Source: DASWID01 sp049682815
GTDB taxonomy: Bacteria > Desulfobacterota_D > UBA1144 > Nemesobacterales > CSP1-2
NCBI GenBank assembly: GCA_049682815.1
Contig: JBAUII010000011.1
Location: 27,512-91,511 of the forward strand
Reading direction: 5' to 3'
Length of the DNA stretch: 64,000 bases
Part shown: positions 27,874 through 37,192 of the stretch, piece after piece
Layout of the letters: every line of letters begins with the position of its first letter
How positions within the stretch are numbered: the stretch's first letter is position 1
Made by a program: the position numbers and the translations under genes
Notes under the pieces: model-generated
The model's input: only the letters and a program-made list of their open reading frames with translations
Told to the model about the DNA's origin: nothing
The model's database searches: none

Positions 27874-30669
27874 TTATAAATTTTTTAAGCATAATATGTC
27901 ATGCATTTCTCTTTCGCATTTTAACTTGAAAGCTTGCTCCATCAGTGTACCTTGGTTTATCTTGTGACGGGATAATGAACCTTCTGCAGGGCTTGAATAG
28001 GGACGCCTCCCGATGTAATGGACCGGCACATTGTTTGCGAGTTTTTTTAATCGTGGCTGCATATAGGTCCATGCACCCATATTCATTGGTTCTTCCTGCA
28101 GCCAGACGACTTCATCTATTGTATTGTATTTATCTAAAATATGCTTCAGTTCATCCTTTGGCAGGGGATAATATTGTTCCACCCTTGCTATTGCGACCGA
28201 ATTGTTATTGTCCCTGAAATCACTGGTTACGAGATCAACATAGACCTTTCCACTGCAAAATATCAGCCGTCTGACTTTATCAACATTTTCTTGATTTACG
28301 GGATCATCAATAACCGGCTCCCACGACCCTTTAGAAAGATCGATTAAAGAGGATGCTACCGCGGGATTTCTCAATAGGCTCTTAGGGGTCAATATTACGA
28401 GGGGCAAGGGATCGATTCTCAGAAGAGCCGCCTGACGCCGCAGGAGGTGAAAGTATTGTGCCGCTGTAGTACAGTTTGCAATCCGAATATTAATGTCGAC
28501 GGCGGAATCTAAAAACCGCTCTAACCGAGCGCTCGAATGATCTGGTCCCTGTCCTTCATACGCATGCGGTAATAGGAGCACCAAAGAAGGGGTTTGTCCC
28601 CATTTAGCACGCGAGGAAGTTAGAAATTCGTCTATTATAACCTGGGCTCCATTTATGAAGTCTCCGTACTGCGCTTCCCAAATGACAAGTCTTTGAGGCT
28701 CCTGGATGTTATAGCCGTATTCAAACCCAAGCGCCGCATTTTCCGACAGCGGGCTATTGTGTATTTCAAACGCGGCTTTCGCCTGTGACAACTCCTTTAG
28801 CGGAACATACGGAGCACCGGTGTTAATGTCGTGGAAAACAGCATGTCTATGACTGAAAGTACCCCTCTCACTATCCTGGCCGGTGAGTCTTATCGCTATC
28901 CCATCTGCCAGTATTGACGCAAAAGCCAACTGCTCGGCGATCATCCAGTCAATAGCGGGTTGGGCAGGATCTCCATCTAGCGCTTTACTTCTTTTTTCCA
29001 TAGTTCGCTTGAGCTTTGAGTGGGGGTTGAAGTCATTGGGCACTTTAAGTAATTCCCCATAGTAGGTTCTGAGCTTTTCTGCGGGAACAGCAGTTTTGAT
29101 CTTTCTTGCGATCCCTGGCGGCGGCGGCTCCGGATGCTTCCTTAAGGGCACCTCAGTGCCACTCAATGATTCCAGAGCCCTGTGGAGCTGGTCCATGCTA
29201 GCGGTGACAAGTTCGTCAGCCCATGTCCTATCGATGGTGTTTCGTGCAAATAGCTCATTTGCCCATAATTCTCGAACAGTCTGGTGTTTTTCAATCTTTT
29301 TGTACATGGTAGGTTGTGTAAAGGAGGGTTCATCAGCTTCATTATGTCCATGACGTCGATAGCCAACCAGATCTATCAGCAAGTCCTTTTGAAATCGCAT
29401 CAGGTACGCGAATGCAAGCCGAGCCGCTTCTATACAAGCCTCTGGGTCATCGGCGTTTACATGAACGATCGGGATTTCGAATCCCTTTGCTAAATCGCTC
29501 GCGAAAAGCGTGCTCCGCCCGTCTTCCGGGTTTGTGGTAAAGCCAAGCTGGTTGTTAGTTATGATGTGAATAGTTCCACCGGTGCGATAGCCGGGTAGGC
29601 GAGAAAGATTCAAGGTTTCTGCCACTACTCCTTGCCCGAGGAATGCAGCATCTCCGTGAATTAGTATCGGCAGAGTAACTGTGTGATCAAACTCAGGGGA
29701 CCCATGGTTATCGACCTTCGTTCCAGCCGCACGCGCCATTCCCTCGACTACCGGGTTTACCGATTCCAGATGGCTGGGGTTGGGTGCAAGGGTTACAACC
29801 ATTTCAATCAGTTTGCCGGCTTTCAAGGCCCTGCTGGCTCCTTCATGATATTTTACGTCACCTGTCCAACCCATATCATCCCTGAAGTCGCGTGCGAGCA
29901 CAGGATCTTTAAACTTGACGAGGGTCTGTACATAGGGTTTGTTGAGAACGTGGGCCATCACGTTCAGCCGTCCCCGATGAGCCATACCCAGCAGAATGTT
30001 CCTGATGCCCGCTTCTGCGGCTTCAGCTATCACTTCGTTTAACATAGGTACCAGCATATCCACGCCCTCTATTGAGAAGCGAAATTTGCCGGGAAATATA
30101 CGGTGAAGAAAGCGTTCAAAAACCTCTACCTTGGTAAGCGTCTCGAGAATGGCCTTTGGATCAATAGGGTCTTTCGGCGGGCGGAAACGACCCGATTCAG
30201 CGGTTAACCTTAACCACTCGCGCTCTTCGGGTATGTGAATGTGATCGTAATCAAAACCGATTTTGGATGTGTATATTTTAAAAAGGGATTCGATTGCATC
30301 GTGTGCGTTGACTGCGTCCTCACCAACCGGACCGCCGATCAGGCTCGGTGGCAACTGAGTTAGGTCTTCCTTTGTCAATCCATGTGCGGAAAAATGCAGT
30401 GAGGGATCCCCCGGGGGATCACTTCCAAGTGGGTCAATATTTGCAGCCAGGTGGCCATAAGCGCGAATGTCCTGGGCGAGAATAACCGCACCGGTGATCT
30501 TATCGATGTTGGTGGTTCGAGCGGGGATGTCGCCGTCGATCTCTGGTTTCCAATGCTCAAACATTGCTCTTGTGTGAGAGTCGACGGAGCTTGGATCGGC
30601 GTGATATTTGCTGTAAAGATCTAATATATAACCTGCGTTAGGTCCATGGAAGTCCTTCCAAATATTCAT
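27874..30669 (-). CDS. sucA: 2-oxoglutarate dehydrogenase E1 component
   Basis: A 931-residue thiamine diphosphate enzyme, standard length for SucA, that decarboxylates 2-oxoglutarate and passes the succinyl unit to lipoyl-E2. The N-terminal E2-binding segment (FHGPNAGYILDLYSKY) is present. GMAHRGRLNVMAHVLNKP, LAPNPSHLESVNPVVEG and the TPP-magnesium region IHGDAAFLGQGVVAETLNL with NNQLGFTTNP are diagnostic. The transketolase-like pyrimidine-binding domain includes NSPLSENAALGFEYGY and the C-terminal domain WLQEEPMNMGAW. With sucB it forms a TCA-cycle operon and argues for oxidative metabolism. The 203-base spacer upstream is shared with the divergent Gld-like ABC operon. Confidence 0.96.
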   Translation of the reverse strand: MNIWKDFHGPNAGYILDLYSKYHADPSSVDSHTRAMFEHWKPEIDGDIPARTTNIDKITGAVILAQDIRAYGHLAANIDPLGSDPPGDPSLHFSAHGLTKEDLTQLPPSLIGGPVGEDAVNAHDAIESLFKIYTSKIGFDYDHIHIPEEREWLRLTAESGRFRPPKDPIDPKAILETLTKVEVFERFLHRIFPGKFRFSIEGVDMLVPMLNEVIAEAAEAGIRNILLGMAHRGRLNVMAHVLNKPYVQTLVKFKDPVLARDFRDDMGWTGDVKYHEGASRALKAGKLIEMVVTLAPNPSHLESVNPVVEGMARAAGTKVDNHGSPEFDHTVTLPILIHGDAAFLGQGVVAETLNLSRLPGYRTGGTIHIITNNQLGFTTNPEDGRSTLFASDLAKGFEIPIVHVNADDPEACIEAARLAFAYLMRFQKDLLIDLVGYRRHGHNEADEPSFTQPTMYKKIEKHQTVRELWANELFARNTIDRTWADELVTASMDQLHRALESLSGTEVPLRKHPEPPPPGIARKIKTAVPAEKLRTYYGELLKVPNDFNPHSKLKRTMEKRSKALDGDPAQPAIDWMIAEQLAFASILADGIAIRLTGQDSERGTFSHRHAVFHDINTGAPYVPLKELSQAKAAFEIHNSPLSENAALGFEYGYNIQEPQRLVIWEAQYGDFINGAQVIIDEFLTSSRAKWGQTPSLVLLLPHAYEGQGPDHSSARLERFLDSAVDINIRIANCTTAAQYFHLLRRQAALLRIDPLPLVILTPKSLLRNPAVASSLIDLSKGSWEPVIDDPVNQENVDKVRRLIFCSGKVYVDLVTSDFRDNNNSVAIARVEQYYPLPKDELKHILDKYNTIDEVVWLQEEPMNMGAWTYMQPRLKKLANNVPVHYIGRRPYSSPAEGSLSRHKINQGTLMEQAFKLKCEREMHDILCLKNL

Positions 30670-30872
30670 ATATTTTCTTAAGATTCCTTGTTAATGTGTC
30701 GTGTAGGTTTGATTTTAAAATAATAGCACAATCATATGCAAAATAAAAATTGACGAGCTGGATTCAAGAATTTTTCATACCCTTGAATTAAAGCTATAAT
30801 ATTGACAATTTTCAATCTTGGTATCAATGTTAGGGGAATTATTTTTTTCTTAATTCAACACTCTGATAATAT

Positions 30873-31799
30873 ATGATAAGTGTCTCAGGCGTGACCAAAA
30901 GTTATGGGAAGTTGATTGCCATCGATAATATATCATTCCAGGTGGGGGAGGGTGAGATCTTAGGATTCTTAGGACCAAACGGGGCCGGAAAAACTACCAC
31001 TATGCGTATCATTACCGGTTATACGCCCCCTACTGATGGGGAGGTGAGGGTTGGGGGCTTTGACGTCGTTGAAGACCCGATTCGGGCTAAGAAGCAGATA
31101 GGATATTTGCCCGAGAACCCACCGCTTTACAATGACATGACTGTTCGGGGCTATCTTGACTTCGTGGCAGATTTAAAGAATGTACCTGGCAAGATAAAGC
31201 GGGAGAGAATTAGCTTTGCGATGGAGAAATGTGGGATCGAGGATGTAAAGAACAGACTTATCGGAAATCTCTCGAAGGGATATAGACAGAGGATTGGAAT
31301 TGCACAGGCATTGGTCAATGATCCTGCCGTTCTCATACTCGACGAACCTACAATCGGTCTCGACCCGAAGCAGATCATAGAAATCAGGGGACTCATAAAA
31401 GGCCTCGCCGGAGACCGGACTATTATACTGAGTACCCACATCCTGCCGGAAGTGAACATGATATGCACAAGGGTTATTATCATTCATAAGGGAAAGATAG
31501 CACTCGAGGAGTCGCTTGATAGAATCACCGGAGACTTACAGGCGTCGAGAGTTCTGCTACTTAAAATTAATCGTAGCGACAACAATGTAAAGGACAGGAT
31601 TCGGGGTCTACCCCACATTTCTGAAGTGAGTGAAATCTCTCACGGAGAGTTCAGGGTTAAGTGTGAAGAGTCGCGTGATGTCAGGGAACTAATAGCAAAA
31701 ACGGTGGTTGAAAATGGATGGGGGTTGCTAGAGTTGCGCCCGTTTACTCAATCTCTAGAAGAGATATTTCTCAAAGTGATTTCGGCCGAAGGTGGATAA
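30873..31799 (+). CDS. GldA-like ABC transporter ATP-binding protein
   Basis: A 308-residue ATPase of the ABC-2 type exporter group. Walker A is GPNGAGKTTT, the signature is LSKGYRQRIGIAQAL, Walker B is LILDEPTIGLDP, and the switch His lies in LSTHILPEV. After the ATPase domain (about 1-220) comes an 85-residue C-terminal extension as in GldA/NatA types. Its stop is followed at once by the ATG of the permease gene (31800), so translation is probably coupled. In Bacteroidetes, GldA works with GldF and GldG in gliding, but homologous three-gene sets are widespread in non-gliding bacteria and their substrate is unknown. Confidence 0.92.
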   Translation: MISVSGVTKSYGKLIAIDNISFQVGEGEILGFLGPNGAGKTTTMRIITGYTPPTDGEVRVGGFDVVEDPIRAKKQIGYLPENPPLYNDMTVRGYLDFVADLKNVPGKIKRERISFAMEKCGIEDVKNRLIGNLSKGYRQRIGIAQALVNDPAVLILDEPTIGLDPKQIIEIRGLIKGLAGDRTIILSTHILPEVNMICTRVIIIHKGKIALEESLDRITGDLQASRVLLLKINRSDNNVKDRIRGLPHISEVSEISHGEFRVKCEESRDVRELIAKTVVENGWGLLELRPFTQSLEEIFLKVISAEGG

Positions 31800-32552
31800 A
31801 TGAAGTCAGTATTCACTTTATTCAGGAAGGAATTGAAATCATACTTTTTTTCTCCGATCGCATTTATTGTCCTATTTGTATTTCTCGTTATTTCTGGGAT
31901 TTTCTTTTTTCTATACCTACAAAGCTTCGCCGAGGCGCAATTTGATCCACGGTTACAGTTTGTTGAGGAAGCGGCCAACCTGAACGAAATCGTGATTCGT
32001 CCATTCTTCGGGACAATTGGTGTTGTTCTCCTTCTATTAATCCCTCTCATAACAATGCGCCTTATCGCGGATGAGAGAAAAAGCTTTACATCGGAGCTGC
32101 TCTTTACGTCGCCCGTAAGGATAACCAGTATAATAATAGGTAAATACCTGGCATCCCTATTGCTATTCGGCATAATGATCATTCTTTCGGTTGCTTACAT
32201 CCTGGTACTGATCAAATACGGAAATCCCGATCTTGGGCCTATTTTTTCCGGTTATCTAGGGCTATTTCTTATGGGAGCTAGCTTTCTTGCCGTCGGGATT
32301 TTTGCTTCCGCTCTCACAGAGAATCAGATGATTGCAGCGGTAATATCATTTGGAATTCTTCTTGTGTTTTGGATTATGGGTGCCACTTCAAGTGCTGGGG
32401 ATTCTGTCTTAGGTTATCTTTCCATAATTAACCATTTTGAAAACTTTGCAAAAGGTGTTATCGAATTAAAGGATGTAATTTATTATTTGTCATTTATCTT
32501 CTTGGGGCTCTACCTTGCTTACATATCGCTCGATTCGGAGAGGTGGAAATGA
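31800..32552 (+). CDS. GldF-like ABC-2 type permease
   Basis: A 250-residue integral membrane protein with about six hydrophobic helices, including IAFIVLFVFLVISGIFFFLYL near the N-terminus and the last helix VIYYLSFIFLGLYLAYISL. The conserved ADERKSFTSELLFTSPV loop after helix two is typical of ABC-2 permeases of the GldF/NosY type. It should form the membrane channel for the upstream ATPase. The stop codon overlaps the likely ATG of the following gene (ATGA at 32549-32552), a strong sign of translational coupling. Confidence 0.9.
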   Translation: MKSVFTLFRKELKSYFFSPIAFIVLFVFLVISGIFFFLYLQSFAEAQFDPRLQFVEEAANLNEIVIRPFFGTIGVVLLLLIPLITMRLIADERKSFTSELLFTSPVRITSIIIGKYLASLLLFGIMIILSVAYILVLIKYGNPDLGPIFSGYLGLFLMGASFLAVGIFASALTENQMIAAVISFGILLVFWIMGATSSAGDSVLGYLSIINHFENFAKGVIELKDVIYYLSFIFLGLYLAYISLDSERWK

Positions 32553-33913
32553 GAAGAAAGCGCATATTTATCCATGGGACGAATGCCCTCGTATTGACAC
32601 TATTAATTCTTGGGATCCTGGCGGTGATAAACTATCTTTCCTGGAAAATCGGATCAAAGATAGATGTAACGCGAGAGAGACTCCATTCGGTCTCGGATCA
32701 AACAATCAAAGTACTGAATGGTATTTACAACGATGTCGATGTGCTTGCTTTTTTTAAAGATGTTGGACTGGACAGACTGGAATTTCAGGAGTTGATGGGT
32801 GAATACACTGGGAGGAACAACAGGATCAAGTTTAGATTCATCGATGCCGATAAGGAGCCTGGAGTTGCCAGAAAATACGGGATCGATGAATATGGAACGG
32901 TTGTATTATCAAGTGGCGAGCAAGAGATCAAGGTAAAGGTAGCCGATCCGATCACTGGTACTATTAAGAATAATTCCGAGCAAGAACTAACAAATGCGCT
33001 GATAAAGCTATCGAGTGACAAGAAGAAGGGTGTTTATTTCCTCGTAGGCCACGGCGAGAGGAATATAAATAATAATTCCGATGCAGGAGGTTTGGGCAAG
33101 CTGAGGAGAGCACTCGAAGAGGAGGGTTATGAGGTCGGAGAATTGCTACTACTCAGAGAGTCGATAATACCGAGTAAAAACTCAATTTTGATAATTGCAT
33201 CTCCGGCTAAACCTTTATCTGAAAAGGAACTCGGCGACATTAAAAAATATCTGGATGAAGGAGGTAGGGCTGTATTCCTCATAGAACCACGAATGGGTGG
33301 CGATCTAGTTTCACTATTGCAAGACTATGGCATCGAAGTAGAGGATGATATAGTAATAGATCCTTCTTCAAAAATGGTAGGTGGTGGGGACGTCGCTCCC
33401 ATAGTCGCACAATATCCGAATCACGAAATTACTGATAGATTCCGTCTTGCCACGATCTTTCCGTTCTCGAGAAGCATTGTTGTGACTAGCAAAGACAACG
33501 TAATAAATAATCTCATCGCCAATACAAGTCAGTTTAGCTGGTCAGAACGAAATCTAAGCCTCTTTGATCAGGGAGTTGCCCAGCAAGACGATGGAGATAA
33601 ACCGGGGCCGCTCGGAGTGGCTGAAGTGAGTGAGATCGGAGAGAAAAGTAAGGTCGCGGTCTTTGGGAGTGCTGATTTTGTGTCGAACAGATTTTTTGAT
33701 TTTTCTGGGAATAGCGATTTATTTCTTAATACAGTGCACTGGATTGTAGGTGACGAGAATCTGATTTCGATTCGGCCTAAAGTGGCCGAGGAAGGGAAGT
33801 TGACCATAACCCAAAATCAGTTGACTGCTATTTTTATGGTTACAGTTGTTCTCCTTCCCTCAATTGTTTTATTCGCCGGTATCGGGGTTTGGTTGAAAAG
33901 GAGAAATATGTAG
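32549..33913 (+). CDS. GldG-like ABC transporter auxiliary protein
   Basis: A 454-residue protein anchored at both ends: a helix at about residues 10-30 (ALVLTLLILGILAVINYL) and one at the C-terminus (about 428-448). The large middle part lies outside the cytoplasm and matches the ABC_transp_aux/GldG family, with DVTRERLHSVSDQTIKVL near the start and GHGERNINNNSDAGGLG in a glutamine-amidotransferase-like fold. The frame opens at GTG 32543, but ATG 32549 overlaps the upstream stop and is preceded by GGAGAGG, so it was preferred. Its role is thought to be in handling the substrate of the ATPase/permease pair; substrate unknown. Confidence 0.85.
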   Translation: MRRKRIFIHGTNALVLTLLILGILAVINYLSWKIGSKIDVTRERLHSVSDQTIKVLNGIYNDVDVLAFFKDVGLDRLEFQELMGEYTGRNNRIKFRFIDADKEPGVARKYGIDEYGTVVLSSGEQEIKVKVADPITGTIKNNSEQELTNALIKLSSDKKKGVYFLVGHGERNINNNSDAGGLGKLRRALEEEGYEVGELLLLRESIIPSKNSILIIASPAKPLSEKELGDIKKYLDEGGRAVFLIEPRMGGDLVSLLQDYGIEVEDDIVIDPSSKMVGGGDVAPIVAQYPNHEITDRFRLATIFPFSRSIVVTSKDNVINNLIANTSQFSWSERNLSLFDQGVAQQDDGDKPGPLGVAEVSEIGEKSKVAVFGSADFVSNRFFDFSGNSDLFLNTVHWIVGDENLISIRPKVAEEGKLTITQNQLTAIFMVTVVLLPSIVLFAGIGVWLKRRNM

Positions 33914-33947
33914 CACAATTGACTAATCATGCCCATTATAAATAGTC

Positions 33948-35288
33948 ATGAATAAAAATCTTAAGACGTTCTCTCCCACGCTCATTGCAGCGCTAATCCT
34001 TTTCATCCTTCTCGCCTATCTCTTTCTGTCTGAAATGAGGGGAAACAAGGAAAAGGGAACCGGGAAGGAACTATTCCCCGAAATCGAAAAGCCACAAATA
34101 AGCTCTATGACGCTCAAATACCCTGGTCATGAAATAACCCTGACCAAGGATGGAGGTAAATGGGTTGTAATTAAAGATTCAAAAAGATTTAGTGGCGATG
34201 ACGATGCTGTTGGAAGTCTTTTGAGCGAAATTTCAGAGATGGAAGTTCAGAAGATTGCCGCCGATAATCCTTCGAGTTTGGATGATTTCGGACTGAGTAG
34301 TCCTCGAGTAGAAGTGATATTCAGAATGCCTCAAGATGAATATAAGCTTTTAGTAGGTTCAGATACCCCGGTGGGTTCAGGCACTTATATTAAGACTGAC
34401 GGGGACGGCAAGGTACTAATTGCAGATAAAAATTCTCTTCTACCGTTTCTGGACAGATTAGAAAATGATTTCAGGGATAAGCAAATCCTCGCACTAGATG
34501 AGAATAAGATAAATAGAGTTATCTTTAGGTCAGATGACTCATCGTTTGAAGTCGACAGAGAAGATGGGAGGTGGGTTGGAAAGGATATGCCTGATTATGT
34601 CCAACTCGATCAAGACAGGGTAAGGTTGATTTTAAAAGCATTTTTAAATCTGAATATAGATAATTTCGAAGCAGATAATCCCATGAATCTATCGGCATAC
34701 GGCCTGGACAAGCCAAATGCTGAGATTGAAATCTTTGAGGACGATAATTCGATTAGGGTCTTGTTCGGAAATAAAATGGACAACGGTGATTATTATATAA
34801 AGCTTGATTCAAAGAGTCCGGTTTATTCAGTATCTGAATATGTATTCGTGCAGATTCCCGAGAACATAGATGAAATAAGGGTGAGAAAGTTATTAGACAT
34901 AGACGCACTGAGGGTGAGAGGATTGGAGATAAAAGACGGTGGTAACTATCTGTCGATGAGCAAGGTTGGAGATACGTGGACGGTTATAAACTATGGAAAA
35001 GCACGAGTAAATGAGGCAAGAATTAAAGACCTATTGAATGAAATTGCCAACCTAGAGGTTGAAGCATTTATTGATGATAATCCCCGGGACCTAGCCCCCT
35101 ATGGTTTGGACAGACCAGAAATACAGATAACAGTTGCCGGGCCGGATAATGAGAGAGTCACGCTACTTTTTGGGAGGAAAGAGGACGAAAAGGTATATAC
35201 CAAGATTTCGGGTCAGGACTCAATTTATGAAACAAGCGATCTAATACTCTCTAAGATACATGTCTCTGAGAATGAATTCGGGAAATGA
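33948..35288 (+). CDS. DUF4340 domain protein with three repeats
   Basis: A 446-residue protein with one N-terminal membrane helix (about residues 9-27, LIAALILFILLAYLFL) and an extracytoplasmic part made of three repeats of about 135 residues. Each contains a related core motif: LDDFGLSSP at residue 111, LSAYGLDKP at 248 and LAPYGLDRP at 382, each followed by a strand, a VGS or LFG turn and a Y-x-K-x segment. DUF4340 proteins regularly follow GldA/F/G-like genes and probably belong to the same envelope complex, as a periplasmic partner. The start lies 34 bases after the GldG-like stop. No enzymatic motif is visible. Confidence 0.85.
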   Translation: MNKNLKTFSPTLIAALILFILLAYLFLSEMRGNKEKGTGKELFPEIEKPQISSMTLKYPGHEITLTKDGGKWVVIKDSKRFSGDDDAVGSLLSEISEMEVQKIAADNPSSLDDFGLSSPRVEVIFRMPQDEYKLLVGSDTPVGSGTYIKTDGDGKVLIADKNSLLPFLDRLENDFRDKQILALDENKINRVIFRSDDSSFEVDREDGRWVGKDMPDYVQLDQDRVRLILKAFLNLNIDNFEADNPMNLSAYGLDKPNAEIEIFEDDNSIRVLFGNKMDNGDYYIKLDSKSPVYSVSEYVFVQIPENIDEIRVRKLLDIDALRVRGLEIKDGGNYLSMSKVGDTWTVINYGKARVNEARIKDLLNEIANLEVEAFIDDNPRDLAPYGLDRPEIQITVAGPDNERVTLLFGRKEDEKVYTKISGQDSIYETSDLILSKIHVSENEFGK

Positions 35289-35570
35289 ACACAATTATCC
35301 ATACGAATCCTTTTTTGTGAGATTAACTTAAGTGAGCCCCAGATTAAATCGAAAAGCGCTTGAGCGGATGTAATCTTTCTTTTAGGTTAGCTACACCTAC
35401 CCCCTTTTAATCGTCGTCACTCCATCCAGCTTTACCCATCCCGGAACGATTACTTAATTACCATTGACAATTGTAAGGGATTCGTGACACAATAGAGGGG
35501 GTAAAGTTCACTTTCTTACTGTCAGTTAGAAGATAAGCCCGCATAAATCAAAATAAAGGAACGGCAATTT

Positions 35571-36935
35571 ATGGATGAACAAATGGAGTTATTGAAAACC
35601 AGTATTCCGGGACCGAAGTCGAAAAGGCTGGTCAAACTGAGAGAGAAGTACGTGCCGAGGGGGGTGTTTAATACTGTTCCGGCCTTTATCAAGCAGGCTA
35701 AAGATGCACTGATCACCGATATCGACGGGAATACTTTCATAGATTTTGCGAGCGGTCTCGCATCGGTAAATGTCGGATACTCCCGAGAGGAAATAGTTGA
35801 GCCATTGGGGGAGCAAATAGAGAAGTATCTCCACACCTGCTTTCACGTTTTTATGTATGAGTCCTATGTTCGTCTGGCTGAGAAACTTGCAGAGATAACG
35901 CCGGGAAATTTCCCCAAGAAAACAATTCTGGTAAACAGCGGAGCAGAAGCTGTGGAGAACGCGATTAAGGTCGCAAGATATTTTACTAAGAGAAAAGCCA
36001 TAATAACCTTTGAACATGCCTTCCATGGAAGAACCTTGCTGGGTATGACTCTTACAAGCAAAATCAGGTATTACAAGTTAGGATTTGGCCCTTTTGCCCC
36101 TGAGGTCTATCGTCTTCCCTATGGCTACTGTTATCGCTGCCCATTCAATGAAAATTCAGGGAAATGTTGTTTGGCTTGTATCGATAACTTCACAAGTTTC
36201 TTTAAAACGCACATAGATCCGGAGGAAGTTGCCGCCATTATAGTTGAACCGGTAACAGGTGAAGGGGGTTTCATAGTTCCGCCTCGGGAGTTCCTACCTG
36301 AGATAGGGAGGGTTTGCAAGCAACACGGGATTGTATTTATAGTTGACGAGGTACAGACAGGGTTTGGAAGAACGGGTGAAATGTTTGCTGTGAACCACTA
36401 CAATCTTGAGCCGGACTTATTGGTTATGGGAAAATCGATAGCAGCCGGACTCCCCCTGGGTGCGGTTACGGGAAGGGCTGAGATTCTGGAGTCTTCTGAA
36501 GTAGGATCACTTGGAGGGACTTTTGGTGGAAACCCGCTTTCGTGCATCGCATCTCTTAAGGTTATTGAAATCATGCAGAAACCAGGTTTTATGCAACACG
36601 CTCGTAAGATAGGTCATTTGATAAACAATAGACTTAAGGAAATGAAGAGGAAATACTACGTGATTGGAGATGCAAGGGGAATGGGGGCGATGGCAGCTAT
36701 AGAACTCGTTAAAGATAGGAAAACCAAAGAACCTGCCAAGCAGGAAACGTCAGATATTATAAAATTTTGCGTTGAGAACGGCCTCGTAATAATGAAGGCA
36801 GGCGCTTATGACAATGTGGTACGACTACTTGTGCCTCTCATAATCACAGAGGATCTACTGGCAATGGGATTGGGTATCTTGGAAAAGGCCGTCAAGACGG
36901 TTAATAATAGATATGCCTCGAAAAAAAGGGTCTAG
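35571..36935 (+). CDS. Class III PLP-dependent aminotransferase (GABA/putrescine type)
   Basis: A 454-residue aminotransferase. The class III signature is IFIVDEVQTGFGRTGEMFAV and the PLP-binding lysine is Lys288 in MGKSIAAGLPLGAV. VNSGAEAVENAIK and EHAFHGRTLLGM are further family blocks. It carries a cysteine cluster (Cys187, Cys190, Cys199, Cys200, Cys203) in a loop, known from one subgroup that includes GABA aminotransferases and some broad-specificity amino-acid racemases. Upstream of an aldehyde dehydrogenase and polyamine transporter genes, it most likely removes an amino group from putrescine or 4-aminobutyrate. Ornithine or other omega-amino acids remain possible. AAAGGAACGG precedes the ATG. 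Confidence 0.85.
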   Translation: MDEQMELLKTSIPGPKSKRLVKLREKYVPRGVFNTVPAFIKQAKDALITDIDGNTFIDFASGLASVNVGYSREEIVEPLGEQIEKYLHTCFHVFMYESYVRLAEKLAEITPGNFPKKTILVNSGAEAVENAIKVARYFTKRKAIITFEHAFHGRTLLGMTLTSKIRYYKLGFGPFAPEVYRLPYGYCYRCPFNENSGKCCLACIDNFTSFFKTHIDPEEVAAIIVEPVTGEGGFIVPPREFLPEIGRVCKQHGIVFIVDEVQTGFGRTGEMFAVNHYNLEPDLLVMGKSIAAGLPLGAVTGRAEILESSEVGSLGGTFGGNPLSCIASLKVIEIMQKPGFMQHARKIGHLINNRLKEMKRKYYVIGDARGMGAMAAIELVKDRKTKEPAKQETSDIIKFCVENGLVIMKAGAYDNVVRLLVPLIITEDLLAMGLGILEKAVKTVNNRYASKKRV

Positions 36936-37178
36936 CAGTGAGCGCAGGGAATTGTTATATTTTTGATCAAATCTGATGCAGGTATCTGTTGATAGAACTA
37001 AAGTAAATGCAAGCTTCCAGAGCCTATTTCGTTCTGATATCTCTTGATCTGTATTATTATCAGAAGGTTATTGCCGTGAGTAGCAAAGAAGCGAACGAGT
37101 ATTTGCTCCCATCATGAAATTGATTCGTTTACTTTAAAATTAAGCTATTTTGATTTGGGATTCACAAGTAAAACGAAG

Positions 37179-37188
37179 GGAGGTGATC
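37179..37188 (+). promoter_or_regulatory. Strong Shine-Dalgarno sequence of the aldehyde dehydrogenase gene
   Basis: GGAGGTGATC, four bases before the ATG at 37193, is fully complementary to the usual 3' end of bacterial 16S rRNA (GATCACCTCC). It is the strongest ribosome binding site noticed in the window and implies high translation of this enzyme. Confidence 0.75.
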
Positions 37189-37192
37189 CAGT

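Noticed and set aside
26966..27967. 333-codon frame antisense to sucB, rich in Ser
   Set aside because: It mirrors the Glu- and Lys-rich coding strand of sucB; the Ser/Phe-rich product is the usual artefact of antisense reading.
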